Shown here in pieces: positions 35,185 through 48,619 of a DNA stretch of 64,000 bases. Position 1 is the first letter of the stretch, and every line of letters starts with the position of its first letter. Source of the stretch: Epiperipatus broadwayi (taxonomy: Eukaryota > Onychophora > Udeonychophora > Euonychophora > Peripatidae); contig JAQFVV010012544.1 in the NCBI GenBank assembly GCA_028023455.1, forward strand, positions 2,500,396-2,564,395. The letters run 5' to 3'. Both the position numbers and the translations under genes were made by a program. The notes under the pieces were generated by a model that was not told the origin of the DNA, ran no database searches, and saw only the letters and a program-made list of their open reading frames with translations.

Positions 35185-35400
35185 AATTTGCACATGCAAA
35201 CATGCAAATCTATTATAATCAGTGGCTAGTTTAACATATATTTGTATTCATGCAGATATACTAATGTATTTGCTAATATTCACTTTAGTCATACTTTGAC
35301 AAAGATACATCATATTGAAAGCTTGGCTTAGCAAAATAATAAATATTGTTTATACCAAAATTTATTACCATAATAATTGATAATTATATACATACACTTG
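35185..35400. repeat. Inverted repeat partner of 30365-30570
   Basis: It contains TGACAAAGATACATCATATTG and GCTTGGCTTAGCAAAATAAT. See the partner entry for shared blocks. The match covers about 200 bp with scattered substitutions. Confidence 0.6.
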
Positions 35401-35621
35401 TAAAATTTATTTTATTACATGTTATTTACTTACATACATATATTATAATTTATTCTTTTTTCACATTCTTTAACTAATTTTTTTTTTTTTTTTCATTTAG
35501 AAAATTTTTCAAAATATTTTCCATCTTGGTGTCATCAGTTAATTTACATGCAGTAGCATTTTTCTGCTATAATTATATTTCCAATTATAGTTAATGAACA
35601 AAATTACTGATAATATTTATC

Positions 35622-35724
35622 TTTCTTTTTTTTTTCATATGTCAAATGAGTCGACCGGGAAGTGAACCCGGGCCAGCTGCTTGGAAGGTAGCTATGCTAA
35701 CCACTAGGCCACCAACGCTTGACA
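35622..35724 (-). mobile_element. tRNA-Gly(UCC)-derived SINE, minus copy
   Basis: On the minus strand, 35718-35647 reads as tRNA-Gly: GCGTTGG, A box TGGCCTAGTGG, loop CTTCCAA, B box GGGTTCACTTCCC. The 3' acceptor (TCGACTC) no longer pairs with GCGTTGG. CATTTGACATATG and a poly-A tail (35640-35622) follow. It shares its T-loop change and tail with the copy at 11385-11639. Confidence 0.75.
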
Positions 35725-35899
35725 AAAATCTTTATCTTTAAAATATATTAATTATTTATATACATAATTCTATGAAAAAATAAATAATAAACATGATTTT
35801 TCAAAACTTAAATGAATATTAATAATATTAAATATACTTAAAACTTTCGCTCAACCATATATTCTTAAAATACATGAGTAAATTTATCTGAAAAAAAAA

Positions 35900-36060
35900 T
35901 ACATGATTCCCAAGATGCATTTCATGTTGGACTTTTCAATTGGTCTAGGTCACAATCTTTTTCACATGTTTTCATCAATTTTTCAATAGATATCAATACT
36001 AAATTATTATATTTTGACTTACAAATGTCAAATTGTCTGCACCGCCTTTACTCATATATT
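35900..36060 (-). mobile_element. Hammerhead repeat, family 3, copy c (decayed)
   Basis: The minus strand retains CCAA, a decayed box (UUGAAAA), GAAAUGCAUC and UUGGGAAUCAUGU (35903-35945). The downstream block GACATTTGTAAGTC.AAA replaces the usual end. Too diverged to be active. Confidence 0.5.
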
Positions 36061-36629
36061 TCAAAGAAGTATCATAGAGTGAACGCTTTTGTTATTCATG
36101 GGAAAAAGAGTGATGACATTATTCCATATGTTTATATTTAATTAAAAGAGTAAAAAATAAATACAATTAATCTTTAACTGATTTAAAAGTTTATATCTGT
36201 AATATGGATTCTCTACTTCAATAAATAATTAATAACAATCATTAATGTATTTATCGGAAGTGATTGGTATCAATGTTGTGAGTATAGAAAGTTTAAGGTG
36301 TGCAAAGAGTAATATATATACATTATTAAATTCAATACCTAAAATTTATTTTTTGATTATAATTTTTAATTATTCATGTTAATATATTTATCAATATTTT
36401 TTGAATATACATGGTCTCATAGCATTTTCTTTTCTAATACTTTTAATATATTTATAATTTTGAGGGTTTTTTTTTCTACAATTGATTTTATGACTAGTAT
36501 CCAAAAAATAGTTATATAGCCCTCTCATTTTATCTTTCCTATTTATTGCTTTATTGTAGGTTTTTTTTCTTTTATCATTTTCTCTGGATGACCTATATAA
36601 AACTAATCACATTGTCTGTATTTTTGTGC
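36061..36629. other. AT-rich spacer; nothing recognised
   Basis: No gene-like signal was seen. Confidence 0.45.
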
Positions 36630-36790
36630 TGTCAGATCCAAGGCTCCTTACTAATGAAAGCCACAAGCTAGAAACTAATCTGGAGATATTGGATGAGTAG
36701 GCACTAGATAGGGATTTCATACACAAACTTTCCTGCATCCATCATTGCACTGAGTGGTGCTACTATATGGAGAGTTTTGCCTCTGTGTTA
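36630..36790 (-). mobile_element. Hammerhead fold-back element, family 1, copy D (truncated)
   Basis: Only the loop and the right arm remain (GAGTAGGCACTAGATAGGGA to GGAGAGTTTTGCC). The left arm and tail are absent. The hammerhead-like segment is 36636-36694. Confidence 0.75.
36636..36694 (+). ncRNA. Hammerhead-like motif in fold-back copy D (decayed)
   Basis: It is 59 nt long as in copies A and C. The outer stem AUCCAA/UUGGAU is intact and stem II AGC/GCU is good. The box reads CUAAUGA and stem III ACUAAU, so two core positions are changed and activity is unlikely. Confidence 0.55.
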
Positions 36791-38154
36791 ATATTAGGAA
36801 TGCTTGGAAGAATAGTATAGATGTGAATCAAAGACAGATTTTTAAAAAAAGATATAAAATAAAACAAAACAAAATGAGTAAAAAAAGATACAATTTTAGA
36901 ATTGAAAATAATGAATTTAAAATATTATAGAAATATGGTGGAGAATACAGTATATTAAAGTAGTTATTTTAATGGTGCATGATGACAGAGGAGAAATATC
37001 CAAGTCATAAAAATACAACAAACTTTTTTACCTTACTCCAAAAAATGTTATTTTATTTTACTATACCAAAACAGTATCCACAATTTTCCCAATGTATTTT
37101 CAATATCAGTCTTAATGGAAACATTCCACTCTAAAGCCATTTGTATAAACATGAGAGTCAGTGGATACCAAATTACAATGTTAAGCTGATGTTTCAGGTC
37201 TAGTTAGCAATGCTGATACTTTTGCCTGATTCTGTGGATGAATGATATACAGTGCATTGCTTCTATTAATACAGTACAAGTATTTATTATAACAAAACAT
37301 TTTTTTTTGCTCTCGTGACCTTATTTATAATGGAATATATTTTTTTATAAATTGCCAGAAATTCATAATCATCTTTAAAAATTCCATTACACGTATTTAT
37401 ATATTTTTAATAATTGCTAATATAAAACTTTAAATAAAATGCATCTTATTTTTCTTCTTTAAATGTATTCTTGCATAACATGATTTTATTAAAATGTCTC
37501 TCAGCATTGATTTATCAATCTTATAGTTTATTTTTTTAAAAATAATAATACAATGGCATCATTTTCAGATTATTTACTCTTCTTTTTTATTTAAAATAAT
37601 CAAATTCAGCAGTTAGTAAAAGCTACTTGATAACCACAGAATCTCCGGATATTAAACAAACACAATTTTCTTTATAATTGATTTTTTTAATTGAATGTTT
37701 GAAATATCTTCAGCACATTTTTTTAAAATAAACAAAAAATATTAGTTAAAAAAATTTAGAATTTTTATTATTTATTAAGAATAAAAGCAAAGAAAAAGTA
37801 TGAATTAAGATGCAGACTCTCCTAAATAAACCAAAACAATGTCTAAATTTTATATTGAAATTCATTTTTAACAGACAATAACATAAAAAATAATAGTAAA
37901 TATTAACATACTTGTGCATAAATTTATTATGTACAGGATAGACGTTAAATTCTAATTTAAATGAAAGCAAATTATACTTATAAGAATACAAATATTTCTA
38001 TCACGTTTCTCAACTCAAATTGTATTTTTTCTATCATTTTAAAGTGTTTTATATAGTAATTACATCTTGCTTAAGTTATCTACTATACTTGTATTTAAAT
38101 ATTATACAGTCAGCCTGTATTCTGCTCATTCCTCTTCTGTGCATTTAAAAGGTC
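36791..38154. other. AT-rich spacer; nothing recognised
   Basis: The small ORF at 37746-37991 (minus) is low-complexity and unsupported. Confidence 0.45.
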
Positions 38155-38520
38155 TTAAGATCCTGCATATGAGAGATCGGAATGACTTACGGTCAACACA
38201 GGTATGACAACAAAATTGGAAAACAAGGGCTTTGAGCAGGCCATCATCAGATTTTCAATGATATGGATGGCTGAATAGTTGAAAAGTGAAGCCTGTTTAT
38301 TAAAGATTGAAGACATCTTAATATAAACCAAGCACTGATTGTGTGTATATATATATGGGAGATGATGATCCAGACCAACTGATGAGTTCTGGTTCAGCAT
38401 AAAATATGTATATTGAAGATCATTTATCTTTTTTACATGTATGTGGTAATTTGTATGGGATGGGGTGGGTAACTGAAGAAAGCTTGAAAGTCGAGGTTCA
38501 GAGCCCTACTAGTTATTTCA
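38155..38520 (+). mobile_element. Hammerhead repeat, family 3, copy d (near full length)
   Basis: About 365 bp align with 58065-58430. The order is GGGCTTTGA.CA..C.ATCATCAGATTTTCAATGA, then GGATGGCTGAA.AGTTG, TATCTTAATATAAA, GAGCACTGAT and an AT/GT run. The hammerhead segment (38365-38423) follows. A B-box-like AGGTTCAGAGCCC near 38490 closes the element. No protein is encoded. The element is probably non-autonomous; its 3' part may be a SINE head. Confidence 0.75.
38365..38423 (+). ncRNA. Hammerhead-like motif, family 3 copy d
   Basis: Outer stem I AUGAUC/GAUCAU (6 bp), internal loop CAGA/A, inner stem CCAA with UUGA, box CUGAUGA (38379-38385). Stem II is GUUCUG/CAGCAU around GUU (one mismatch). 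Then comes AAAA where GAAA is expected, stem III AUA/UAU around UG, and A. The outer stem differs from copy e by compensating changes at two pairs. The G12 change should lower or abolish activity. Confidence 0.65.
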
Positions 38521-41150
38521 GATGTTATATTTTTCCTAGAAATTAATAAATCCAATTTTCATTATGATCAACTATAAACTATTTCTCACTTAATGTAAAA
38601 ATGTTGCACTAGAATATAGCCAGTAAATGAAGCTAAATAGTTTCTTTAATTGCTCAAAACAAATGCATTATTAACATAAAAAGATTGTTTTACATAATTT
38701 ATGGCATCCATTAATTTTTTTTTATAATTAACTTTTTTCTCTGTAAGATTTATTTTTAGCAGCATAGTGGAGACCTAAGAGCTAAAGATGACAGAATTGA
38801 TTGTTAACAGTATATAGTAAAGAAAAATATGTAATCAATCTATCAAAGTGGTTGCTCCTAACTTTCACTTGGGAACTCAAATCTATATGACTTTCCAAGT
38901 AACAGGTAGTACTTTTATTTATTTACTATAATTAATACATATATAAATCATCATCTAAAATAAAGACAAAAAATAATTTATATAAAATCAAAGTATCATT
39001 TGGTCTCCTAACTTACAAATAAACTAAAATTTTCTTTAACCACATATACCTGAGAGTTATTTTCAAATGAAAAAAAAATGGCAAAACTGATAAATATCAA
39101 TATTAACTGGGACATTATTTGATGACATTATATTGAAAAAAATAATGAAAAATTTATTTAAAACAATGCATGTTGATATAAAGACATAAATATTGACTAT
39201 AGAAGTGGGATGACATTCACTAAAAATAAAATAATTACATTATGGAGATTGATAATAGGTATGACAAAAAAACAGGATTATTTATTCAATCTATGAAAGA
39301 TGTAAATGCAGATAATTTATGTTAGTGCCCAATAAGTTTTCATTTTAATAAAACAACAGAATACTTTTTGCAAATATAAAGAATACTTCTGAAAAGACCA
39401 AGATCGTCATGTGACTCTTTAATGCTAAAACTGGAAAATATTTGTTATATGAAATTGAGTGAATGATTCTGGATATGGCAAAAATGACGGTGAGGAGACA
39501 TATGGGTGAAAAATTATATATCATGTATGATATGAAATATCCAAATAAAAGTATGGAAGAATTAAGAATTAGATTATATTTTGATTGATAAAAAAATTGC
39601 TTTTCGAGATTGCAATATATTTAATAAACTTATCACAAAAAGTAATCATTATTTAGTTAGTAGTAAGATACATGTGAACTATAAATCGAATGATGAAAAC
39701 TATTAAAATGGTAATAACAATTGATAATCATAGCCTTAGAAATATTACAGTAAGTCTATGCTAAGGATTAAAAATTATTTTGAATATTAGTTGACTTTGA
39801 AGATAACTCTGACTTGAATAATACCAATAATGTTATTAAGACTCTGGTTATATTCTCCAATTCTATCTCTTCTAATGATCAAACTTTTTATAAATTCTGA
39901 GTTCTAATTATTTATTATAAATTCTTTACTAATTATGTAAATAGTAGGAACAAAAAATAATTCAACATTATATTTTTTATTTAAATTTATGTGGAAAAAG
40001 ATTATAAATATCATTAAATCTAATCCATTTAGAATAACTAAATTTATATTCTGTAAAATTATATAAAAAACAATTAATGTCATTAAAAATATAATTATGA
40101 AATAATAGAAAAACAATAAAAAAATAAATGTTTGCTTATTTAAACACTGTTCAAGATCAAACTCCATGTTTTTTTATTTGAAAAAGTCTAACGGGATCTT
40201 TGTTAATATTTGCAAGATTTTATTTTTACAATTAAACCATTTTCTATATCATATAATGATAACATTTACATTGTTTATTAGAAATGTAAGTTTTCAAATG
40301 ATAAACTGTTTAAAAAGTGATTTTTGAAGTTTTCAAAATAGAAAATAAATTACATACTGAATTTGTAACTCTAATAATTGTGCTTTGCATTATTAGACGT
40401 AATTTTAATTATTTAAAAAGATAGTTGAATAAAATATTAATCTGAATTCTATTTATTACATTCAAAAGATTTTAGAGTTAGATATTGTTAAAAAAAGACA
40501 ATATATCTTAAAATTAATGATTAAACTTATTGTAATTAAAATTTTAAAAGAAATTTCTTCACTGGTGTTTACAAAAGCTATTCTTAATAAATAGCCTTGC
40601 CATAATGAACTTCTTATAACTTGTCTTCTTAAAAATAAATATATTTAAATAAAATATATTTTTAGTTGCATAGATTTTTGGTTTAAAATAAGTATTTTAT
40701 AAAAATATTTTATAAATAATCTTAAATCTGTATACAAATTACTGAAAATTGCAATTTTTCCTTTTGAAATGAGGAATTTGATAAAATTGCCTTAGGCCAA
40801 ACAATTCATCAATCACAAATTGTCACTTCCATTGTGTTCAAAATATAATAGGTCTGTTTTCTTCCATATGCAAATTATATGTTTTAATTTCCATAAAATT
40901 TTGTATGATGCTGATATCTTCAATTTTTTTTTCAACTAATAACTTTAAAATGATTTCTATAATAAAAAAATGTGTACTGTAATCGAACATTATAGATAGC
41001 TGCAAAATAATGAAAAAAATATTTAGAAATCATAGCACCATCATAATATCCAAAATAGATCATTCTGGAGCTGTTGAATGGCAACACATTATTAAAACAA
41101 TGCAGTATTAAAAAAATATTAATTGTTTTATATTAACTTGCCCTACCTGT
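38521..41150. other. AT-rich spacer; nothing recognised
   Basis: Low-complexity small ORFs (for example 39904-40167, minus) have no family features. No RNA gene was seen. Confidence 0.45.
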
Positions 41151-41156
41151 GTTTTT

Positions 41157-41240
41157 GTCAGACTGTCAACATTTTGTCTGTATTTCTGTTGGTATGTCCA
41201 CATTTTGTCTGTGTTTCTGACAGTATGCTGACATTTTTGA
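41157..41240. repeat. Short tandem repeat, unit of about 34 bp
   Basis: Two and a half diverged units of GTC.ACATTTTGTCTGT.TTTCTG...GTAT run from about 41162 to 41240. Confidence 0.6.
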
Positions 41241-42189
41241 ATTAACAATGAAAAAATATCCATTCCCACTTAGAATTTGAACTCACATCATTATACTTCC
41301 TAAGAAATCTCCTTAACATCTGAGTCAATGAAAATCTTATATTTATAGAATAAAATGTTAATATTAAATTCATATATATATATTGGAAATATTATATTTA
41401 TAGAATTAAATTTTGTTAATATTGATTTACTTAATTAATTAAAAAGCCAATACATGAATATTTTTATATAGTAGATGGTCACATGATATTTAAATTTAGA
41501 ATTCATTTTATTTTCATGTCTTATTATCCTATACATAAAATCCCTAAATGTTTGACAATAATGCTGTCATATGATATACAAGTTAAACATTGGGCATATT
41601 TTTTAAGGAAAAAATTATTTGTTCTGCCATTAATAAACAGTAACTATTTTACAAAACATTTTATGCAAAGGAAGTAATTTGTTAAAACAACTGATCAAAA
41701 AGAAATTTGCAAAAATGATGGCTTTTTCAGAGTTTGGGTATATTTCTGGATTCTAAAATAATATGGTATTGGAATAAAACTTTTTTAAGGAAAAAATGAT
41801 CAGAAAAAAATCAGTACATGTGCTTTTAATGACAGTTCAGAACTGAATAGGTATAGTATTTAAATTGTGAAGAAAATGTGACTACAGTACATAAATTCAT
41901 GTTTGAAATGTGATATTTAGTGAGGGGAAAAATAGATGCTATAATATTTACATTTAATTTTGGTTAGCATATAATTGAAGTTGTGTAGAATGATATCATA
42001 TAATTCATGGCTCCACAGTAATACTATGCATGAGTGAAATCTATTAAAACAACCAATTAAAAAAAACTATTACAAAATCAACAGCCTTTCCATAGGCTGG
42101 ATACATATGTTGGTTAATTTATAATTTTTGTCAGATTTTCTGTAGATCTTTAAAAATATATAAATATAATTAAAAAGTAAAAAAATAAA
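41241..42189. other. AT-rich spacer; nothing recognised
   Basis: No supported gene was found. Confidence 0.45.
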
Positions 42190-42199
42190 TATGTAAAAA

Positions 42200-42600
42200 A
42201 AATATGTTTTTTTAAATAATGTTTTTATATAAATAGCTGACTAAAAAGTACAAAATAAAACAATCCCCTCTCAGTTAATTTGCTATTTTTGGAAAATATC
42301 AGAGATCTTAAGAATCTAAACTTGTTATAAAACAACTAAAAATTGCAGAAATATTGTCAATTTATAAAAGCATTTGAGGCCATTTTCATAATTATGACTT
42401 ATTTAAGCCTCAAATAATTTCATGAAATGCCAATACTCCCGCAATTTCCAATGGTTTTATAACAAATCTAGATTCTTAAAATTTCTGATATTTTTCTAGA
42501 ATGGCAAGTTAACTGAGTGGGGATTACTTTGTTATTTTGTACTTTTTAATCGGCTATTTACGTAAAAGCATTATTTTTTTAAATAAAAAAAATTCATATT
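42200..42600. mobile_element. Fold-back element with arms of about 190 bp
   Basis: The left arm (about 42206-42385) and right arm (about 42405-42597) are inverted, diverged copies. Shared blocks are AAAAAGTACAAAATAA, CTCAGTTAA.TTG, AATATCAGA, TTAAGAATCTA, TTGTTATAAAAC and TTTGAGGC. The loop is about 20 nt. No core motif and no ORF were seen. Confidence 0.7.
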
Positions 42601-43706
42601 ATTTTAGCAATAAAAATAAATATCATCTAGTTATTAAAAATAGGTCTCACATTAAGAACTGTGTGGTACTATGTAATAAATAAGAACAAAACATATAGGA
42701 CTCTGTGCAATAATAATAGTATTAAGTAAATGTTCCATATTGCCAACCAAAAAATATAAACCATCTTTAAAAAAGATGTAAGCATTATTTATATTTTAAA
42801 AGAAAATCAAGTAATAGAAAAATTATTGATAAAATTATGTACCAAATATCCAAATGATAAGAATATATATATGACTCGAGAAATACAAAAAAGATATTGA
42901 TAATTAAGAAAAATAAAAAGATATGAAGAACAACATACCAAGCCTTTCTGTCAATGATATATAACATTTATTAAGATGATTACAAATTGAATAGAGAATT
43001 TGGGATTTAAGCTAATCAAAAAAAAAAAGGTTAAATTTCTAAATTGCTTAAAGGGAGTAACGGGTAAAATTTGCATCAAAGTAATTTTCCATCTCTCCAA
43101 AACTTTTATAGTAGTTTACACAAAGTATATAGTGGATTAAATTTTAGAAAAAAAAATTAATATAAACAATAATTGTTTAAATCATCCGAATGTTTTTGAT
43201 CATGTAGTCATAAAAGCTGTAAAATTATTAGATAAATATGAAAAAGAATTAAGTGATAGTCAATGAATTTCTAAAAAAAAAAAAAAAAATTTATATTAAT
43301 GAATTTGGAAAATTAAATAAATTTACAATTTTCCTTATTCATTTTTGAATTGATGAAACCCATTACTTAACATTAAAATGCCTTTAGTAATTGTTATTTT
43401 ATTTCTGTTTATAAATAATTCATAATAATTTAAAACATATTTTGATGATTAGAAATGTTTTTGTGTATTTTTACATCATATTTTTATAAATAGTCTGAAC
43501 AGGCACTAACCTGTATTCAATGCACTTTAAAATTCACAATAATCAAGCAATTTTTCCAATAGAGGGATCTTCCAAACCATGACACAAGATAGCAACTTTT
43601 ATAAAGATAAGAGTGGTGTCTTATCGTTAAACTAAATGTCCATTTATATAGGTGAATATTTTTTATGCAAATATGCTTGCCTTATGCCAATTGCACATTC
43701 CTCCAT
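42601..43706. other. AT-rich spacer; nothing recognised
   Basis: The ORF at 42785-42967 (minus) is low-complexity. No RNA gene was seen. Confidence 0.45.
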
Positions 43707-43717
43707 AAATGGCATAA

Positions 43718-43992
43718 ATAAACCACCAAAAATCACATGATCACCATTTCTTATGCTTGCTCAAGCTGTTAAAACAGGCAAAACTCACCACACAGTAGTG
43801 CCACTCAGTGCAAGCCAGAGTAAACAATGGATTCAAGAAGGTTTTCACTGATGAAAGCCACAATCTAGAAACTAGCCTGAAGATATTGGGTGAGTAGGCA
43901 CTAAATAGGGATTTTATGCACAAACCTTTCATCCATTGATTACTCTGGCTTGTGCTGAGTGGCACTACTGTTTGGAGAATTTTGTCTGTTTT
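43718..43992 (-). mobile_element. Hammerhead fold-back element, family 1, copy E (with target-site duplication)
   Basis: The tail is on the left (ATAAACCACCAAAAATCACA, then TGATCACCATTTCTTATGC). The left arm is at about 43771-43842 and the right arm at about 43891-43992. Flanks AAATGGCATAA (43707-43717) and AAATGGCCTAA (43993-44003) form an 11-bp duplication with one mismatch. The loop keeps CUGAUGA (43848-43854) and GAAAC but has lost the 5' stem I strand. Stem III reads ACUAGC. Confidence 0.8.
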
Positions 43993-44003
43993 AAATGGCC
44001 TAA

Positions 44004-45424
44004 TTACCATTGAAATTGCAATTGTCTTGAGATAATTGTATTATAATATTAATGTATAGTATTAAAGATTTAAGATGGCTATATGGGCATATCATTTTTA
44101 ATATGATATAAATCACTTAAAACAAATTATACTGAGCTGACCTAATCAACTGTATTGCCTTATAATATTAGAAGTAAAAGAAGCACTGATAATTTTCATG
44201 TAAATCTTTTTTATTATTAATTTACTAATGGCATATACAGGAGTAAAGATGCCAAGTTTACATAGCAATAAAAACATCAGTATTAATTTATAGCATAATT
44301 AGTTTATTGGCATAATTTATACTAAAATGTTGATCTTTTAATTTGGAATTTTTCTAGCTCAAGTTTGGTCAGATGCTGATTTATTTTTATCTTGATTCTT
44401 CTTTACTGATATACCAATAAAAATATTTGTGGGATTGCATAATAATTTAGCTAGCTTGATGATTAAGTCACTTTTCTTGCTATGTTTAATTAAAAATAAC
44501 CATGACCCATATGCATATTAAAGATGTGTTAGAGGGTCAGAAATATGGTATAAATAAGAGATATTATCAAAATGTAATATATAGTATGGTATGAAAAAAG
44601 GTTGCATGGAGAGATGGCAAATCATATCATCATCTCCATAAAATAACTAATGAAATTAAATATAAAAGAAATACTGTGAATATAGAATAAGAGGAGAGCG
44701 TCAGCATAAACAAAACCATAAGATCTATTTCCAGCCCTATATATTAGAAAATCAAATCATCATGAACAACAATCATTAATCAACAAATAACAGTAAAAAC
44801 TATCATCATAAAATCAATGATCAAACTTCAGACTGGATTTAATAAGATGTACATTATAAAAGAAGCTATAATCTAGACACTGCCAAGCATAGGGCAAAAT
44901 ATAACATTTAAATACTAATGCAGCACTCATAATGGTAAAAACATGCTGGAATACAGAAACATGCTGATCATAGGCCAACTATAAATTAATTTCTAATAAA
45001 GAACAAAATGCAGTAAATAGATTTTAAAAATGATACCTTTTCACCATCCAAAGTTATGATCTGGGTATCCAAACATCAGCATAAATCCTACATGCACAAA
45101 ACTACCCATTATGCTCCAATTATCTTATGAAGCAAGAACTCTAGGGATGGTGACTGTGAATAAGAGATTAAATATAACAGCTTACTTTAATTTATTTTAA
45201 AATAATTTTGTGGGATAATTTAAGGACTCTAAAACACTAATATGTAATAAAATCAAGTCACACACACTGCCAAATCATGTAACAGATAGCTGAAGAAATA
45301 GACATTAACACTAAAACAATTTAAAACAATTCTTTAATATACTAACTGATTAACATTTTTAAACAAATTTTTAAAATAACATAATAATATGTTAATTCAG
45401 GCTTATACATTTTATTAAAAAAAT
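44004..45424. other. AT-rich spacer; nothing recognised
   Basis: No gene-like signal was found. Confidence 0.45.
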
Positions 45425-46880
45425 ATGTCATATTACTTCAAATATAAATTGCACCCAAATTTAAAATGCAGTAGGATTTTAAGCTCAGAAATTTTTAAAA
45501 AAATTTGAAATGATTTTATTAAAAAAGAAAAAACTTTTTTTTTACTTAAACAGGAAATAATATAAATACAATAAGATCACTTAATTTATTGTAAATCTTC
45601 TTCAGACATATTTTCATTTTCCATATATTTTTTTTAAACTTGAATTTTCATCTTCACTATTCTATCAGAATGCATCATCTTCAGGCCATTTAAATCATTA
45701 GTAATGCAACATTTTAAAAAAGATTTTTTTGATAATTTCTTCAGTTATATATTTCCAAGACTGTCTTTTTTGTGTAAATACCCTAAGGTTTTTTTCAAAG
45801 AAACAAAATATTTTAAAATATGTTATTGATATTTAATGTTACAAGTAAATATTTTTTCTTTCGATTAAAAATCTTTTCTAAAATGCAAATTAATAATTTG
45901 GCTGATTATTAATGTAAATGAAAGTTTTTAAAAATAAATTTCTCTTTATAATTGGCAAAAATAATTTATAGTAGTCACCATAAAACATATTTTTGTCATC
46001 CAATTACAAATTGCAGCCATTCATCAATGATTTCTTTCTCATGTTTGCTTTCATATAAAAGTACATTTTTCTATTAAAATCTGAATCATATTTCTAAAAT
46101 AATTTATATTTTTAAAAATATTTTTGGAAAAAGATAATAAATGTGTAAAAACAGATTCTAAAGCATGTGTTGTCATATTGATATCAAAACAAAGATATCT
46201 AAATTGTGAAAATCATTGACAGGCATTCTTTTGTGTAGAGACAAGAAACAACCAATAAATGCAAAGGCACACTTTTATCTCATTGTTGTATTGATTTATT
46301 AGTTGTAAAATATTCTAAAATTTGTTAAGTACAGTTTTTTGATAAAATAATGGTAAAATTGGTAAAATAGTATTAAAAAATTCTAAAATATATGTTTTCA
46401 TTTTGAAATGTAAACAAAAATATTTGAACAGCCAAAATCATTGTCAGGAACTATCTTGTGTAGAGGAAAAAAACAACCAATTAAAGTAAAGGCAGTTTCT
46501 TATCTCAATTTATTAATTTATTAGTTGTAAAAAAATTCCAAAGGTTATTTAGTACAATTTTCTCAATAAAATAATGGTAAATTCAGCAAAATAACATTAA
46601 AAGTAGTGGTTAGAAAGAGAGTTAAATCTGTTTATGAAATGCATCCAAAACATATTGACATTTAATGTTATTTTTTTCTCTTTTGTTTAAAACAAGACTT
46701 AACACACTATTCTACACAAGTAAAAATTGGAATATTAAGTGCATGTATAGTGTAAAGCAAATATTTACAGAAACAAGATATTAAAACTTTCTGTTTCCAA
46801 TATAAAATGCACCCTCTTTTATGAGTCCAAAATTTGAAAAAAAAAGTGCATTTTATATTAGAGTTAATACAGTATATACA
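45425..46880 (-). pseudogene. pogo/Tigger-like DNA transposon remnant
   Basis: The ends are related inverted sequences: AATATAAATTGCACCC near 45438 and AATATAAAATGCAC near 46800, with GTGCATTTTATATTAGAG at 46846-46863. On the minus strand (about 45790-45600) a broken frame reads QSWKYITEEIIKKIFFK, then FKWPEDDAF and NSEDENSS. This fits the C-terminus of pogo/Tigger transposases, where a tryptophan and an I..ETI..CF.KCGI block lead to an acidic tail. The DDE core was not recognised. The middle holds a direct duplication (46185-46620). The family call rests on the C-terminal text and the end sequences only. Confidence 0.5.
46185..46620. repeat. Tandem pair of segments of about 215 bp
   Basis: The segments 46185-46395 and 46410-46620 share TTGTGTAGAG, AACAACCAAT, TTATCTCA, TTATTAGTTGTAAAA and AATAAAATAATGGTAAA. 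They are diverged copies inside the DNA transposon remnant. Confidence 0.65.
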
Positions 46881-47884
46881 GTTTTATATAGTTAAAGTAA
46901 TTCATTATTTCATTTTTATTCATAAATTGAATTAACCATTTCTATCATTGAGTTCTTTTTTTCAATGAGTAAAATTGAAAAGGAAAAAGTGACTTTTTAA
47001 TCAGAGATGAATAATTATCCCAATACTTTGTATAATTTTGAAGGGATGAATAAATGAATAAATAAAAAATATGTCAAATTTAATAAAAATTAAACTAATT
47101 AATAAAAAAAACTCTATAATTTTGAAACGAAAAAAATTACATGAATAAAAAAACCATATTTTAATTAAAAAAAGATTGATAAAAGTATTAATTATTATCA
47201 ATTGTTAATTAATTTAAAAACTTTATAAATTTATATTTTATGGTGCACATTAAAAAAATGCCTTTTACCATAGTTTGACTTTTTTGGGAGTTCTTCTTTG
47301 CATTTATAAATTTCAGCTTTCCCATGTAGGTTTTCTTCTTGAAGGTTTTTCACTTCCAGTTTAATGTACACCGCTTATCTGCATGCATATATGCTTTCTT
47401 CATGTTTATTTGAATTAATGTATCTCCTATCATATATATATAATTTATTTTTTAATATCTGCATACATTAGTAATATGCATGGGTGCATGCAGAATTTTA
47501 CATTTTTTAAAAGTTAAAAGCTGATTGTTTAAATCACACTATTTTATTTTAAGAAAAATTATATCTTGTTAAAAGTAGAATTAATTGGGTAAAAAAATGT
47601 TAAAATATTTCATACAATTGGAGAAAGGTAGTAAGCCCTTAAGAAGGGAGTATAAGTGCCATATTTTCCTATCTATACATACAATTGGCTGTACAGTTAC
47701 AGTTGAACACCTTTAGAGTATGTACATATTTAAGGTGTTAAATGAAAGTAAAAGACAAAAGAAAGGAAACCAATTCAGCTGCACATAAGGCATGAGAAAG
47801 CAAAGAAATAATGGAACATCATTTAGAAGCAAAGGCAGAATGAAATCCATTAAGAATTAGAAAGTTAACCCCAGACATAAAATA
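46881..47884. other. AT-rich spacer; nothing recognised
   Basis: No supported gene was found. Confidence 0.45.
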
Positions 47885-48314
<430 letters not shown>

Positions 48315-48512
48315 TGTTATTTTTGGAAATAAACCATGTATTATTTTGCAGTACAATCTGATAATTCGACAGACTAGCAACCATAAAAACATTAAATATA
48401 ATATATATATAAGCATGAAAGTGGGTATTGTGTAAGGAATTATCAGAAGATTTTCAGAGAATATCAAATTATTATCATGTAAAAGAATTATCAAATAATA
48501 ATAGTAAGAAGA

Positions 48513-48539
48513 AGAAGAACTTCAAGAAGAAGAAGAAGA

Positions 48540-48597
<58 letters not shown>

Positions 48598-48612
48598 GAA
48601 GAAGAAGAAGAA
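48513..48612. repeat. AAG / AAT / AAG trinucleotide microsatellite
   Basis: AAG-rich ends surround about 18 AAT units (48541-48596). Confidence 0.9.
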
Positions 48613-48619
48613 TATAGAA

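Noticed and set aside
38222-38260. A second hammerhead core in family 3 (CTGATGATGGCC on the minus strand)
   Set aside because: No GAAA or stem I partner follows at the right distance, although the CTGATGA letters are present in both long copies.
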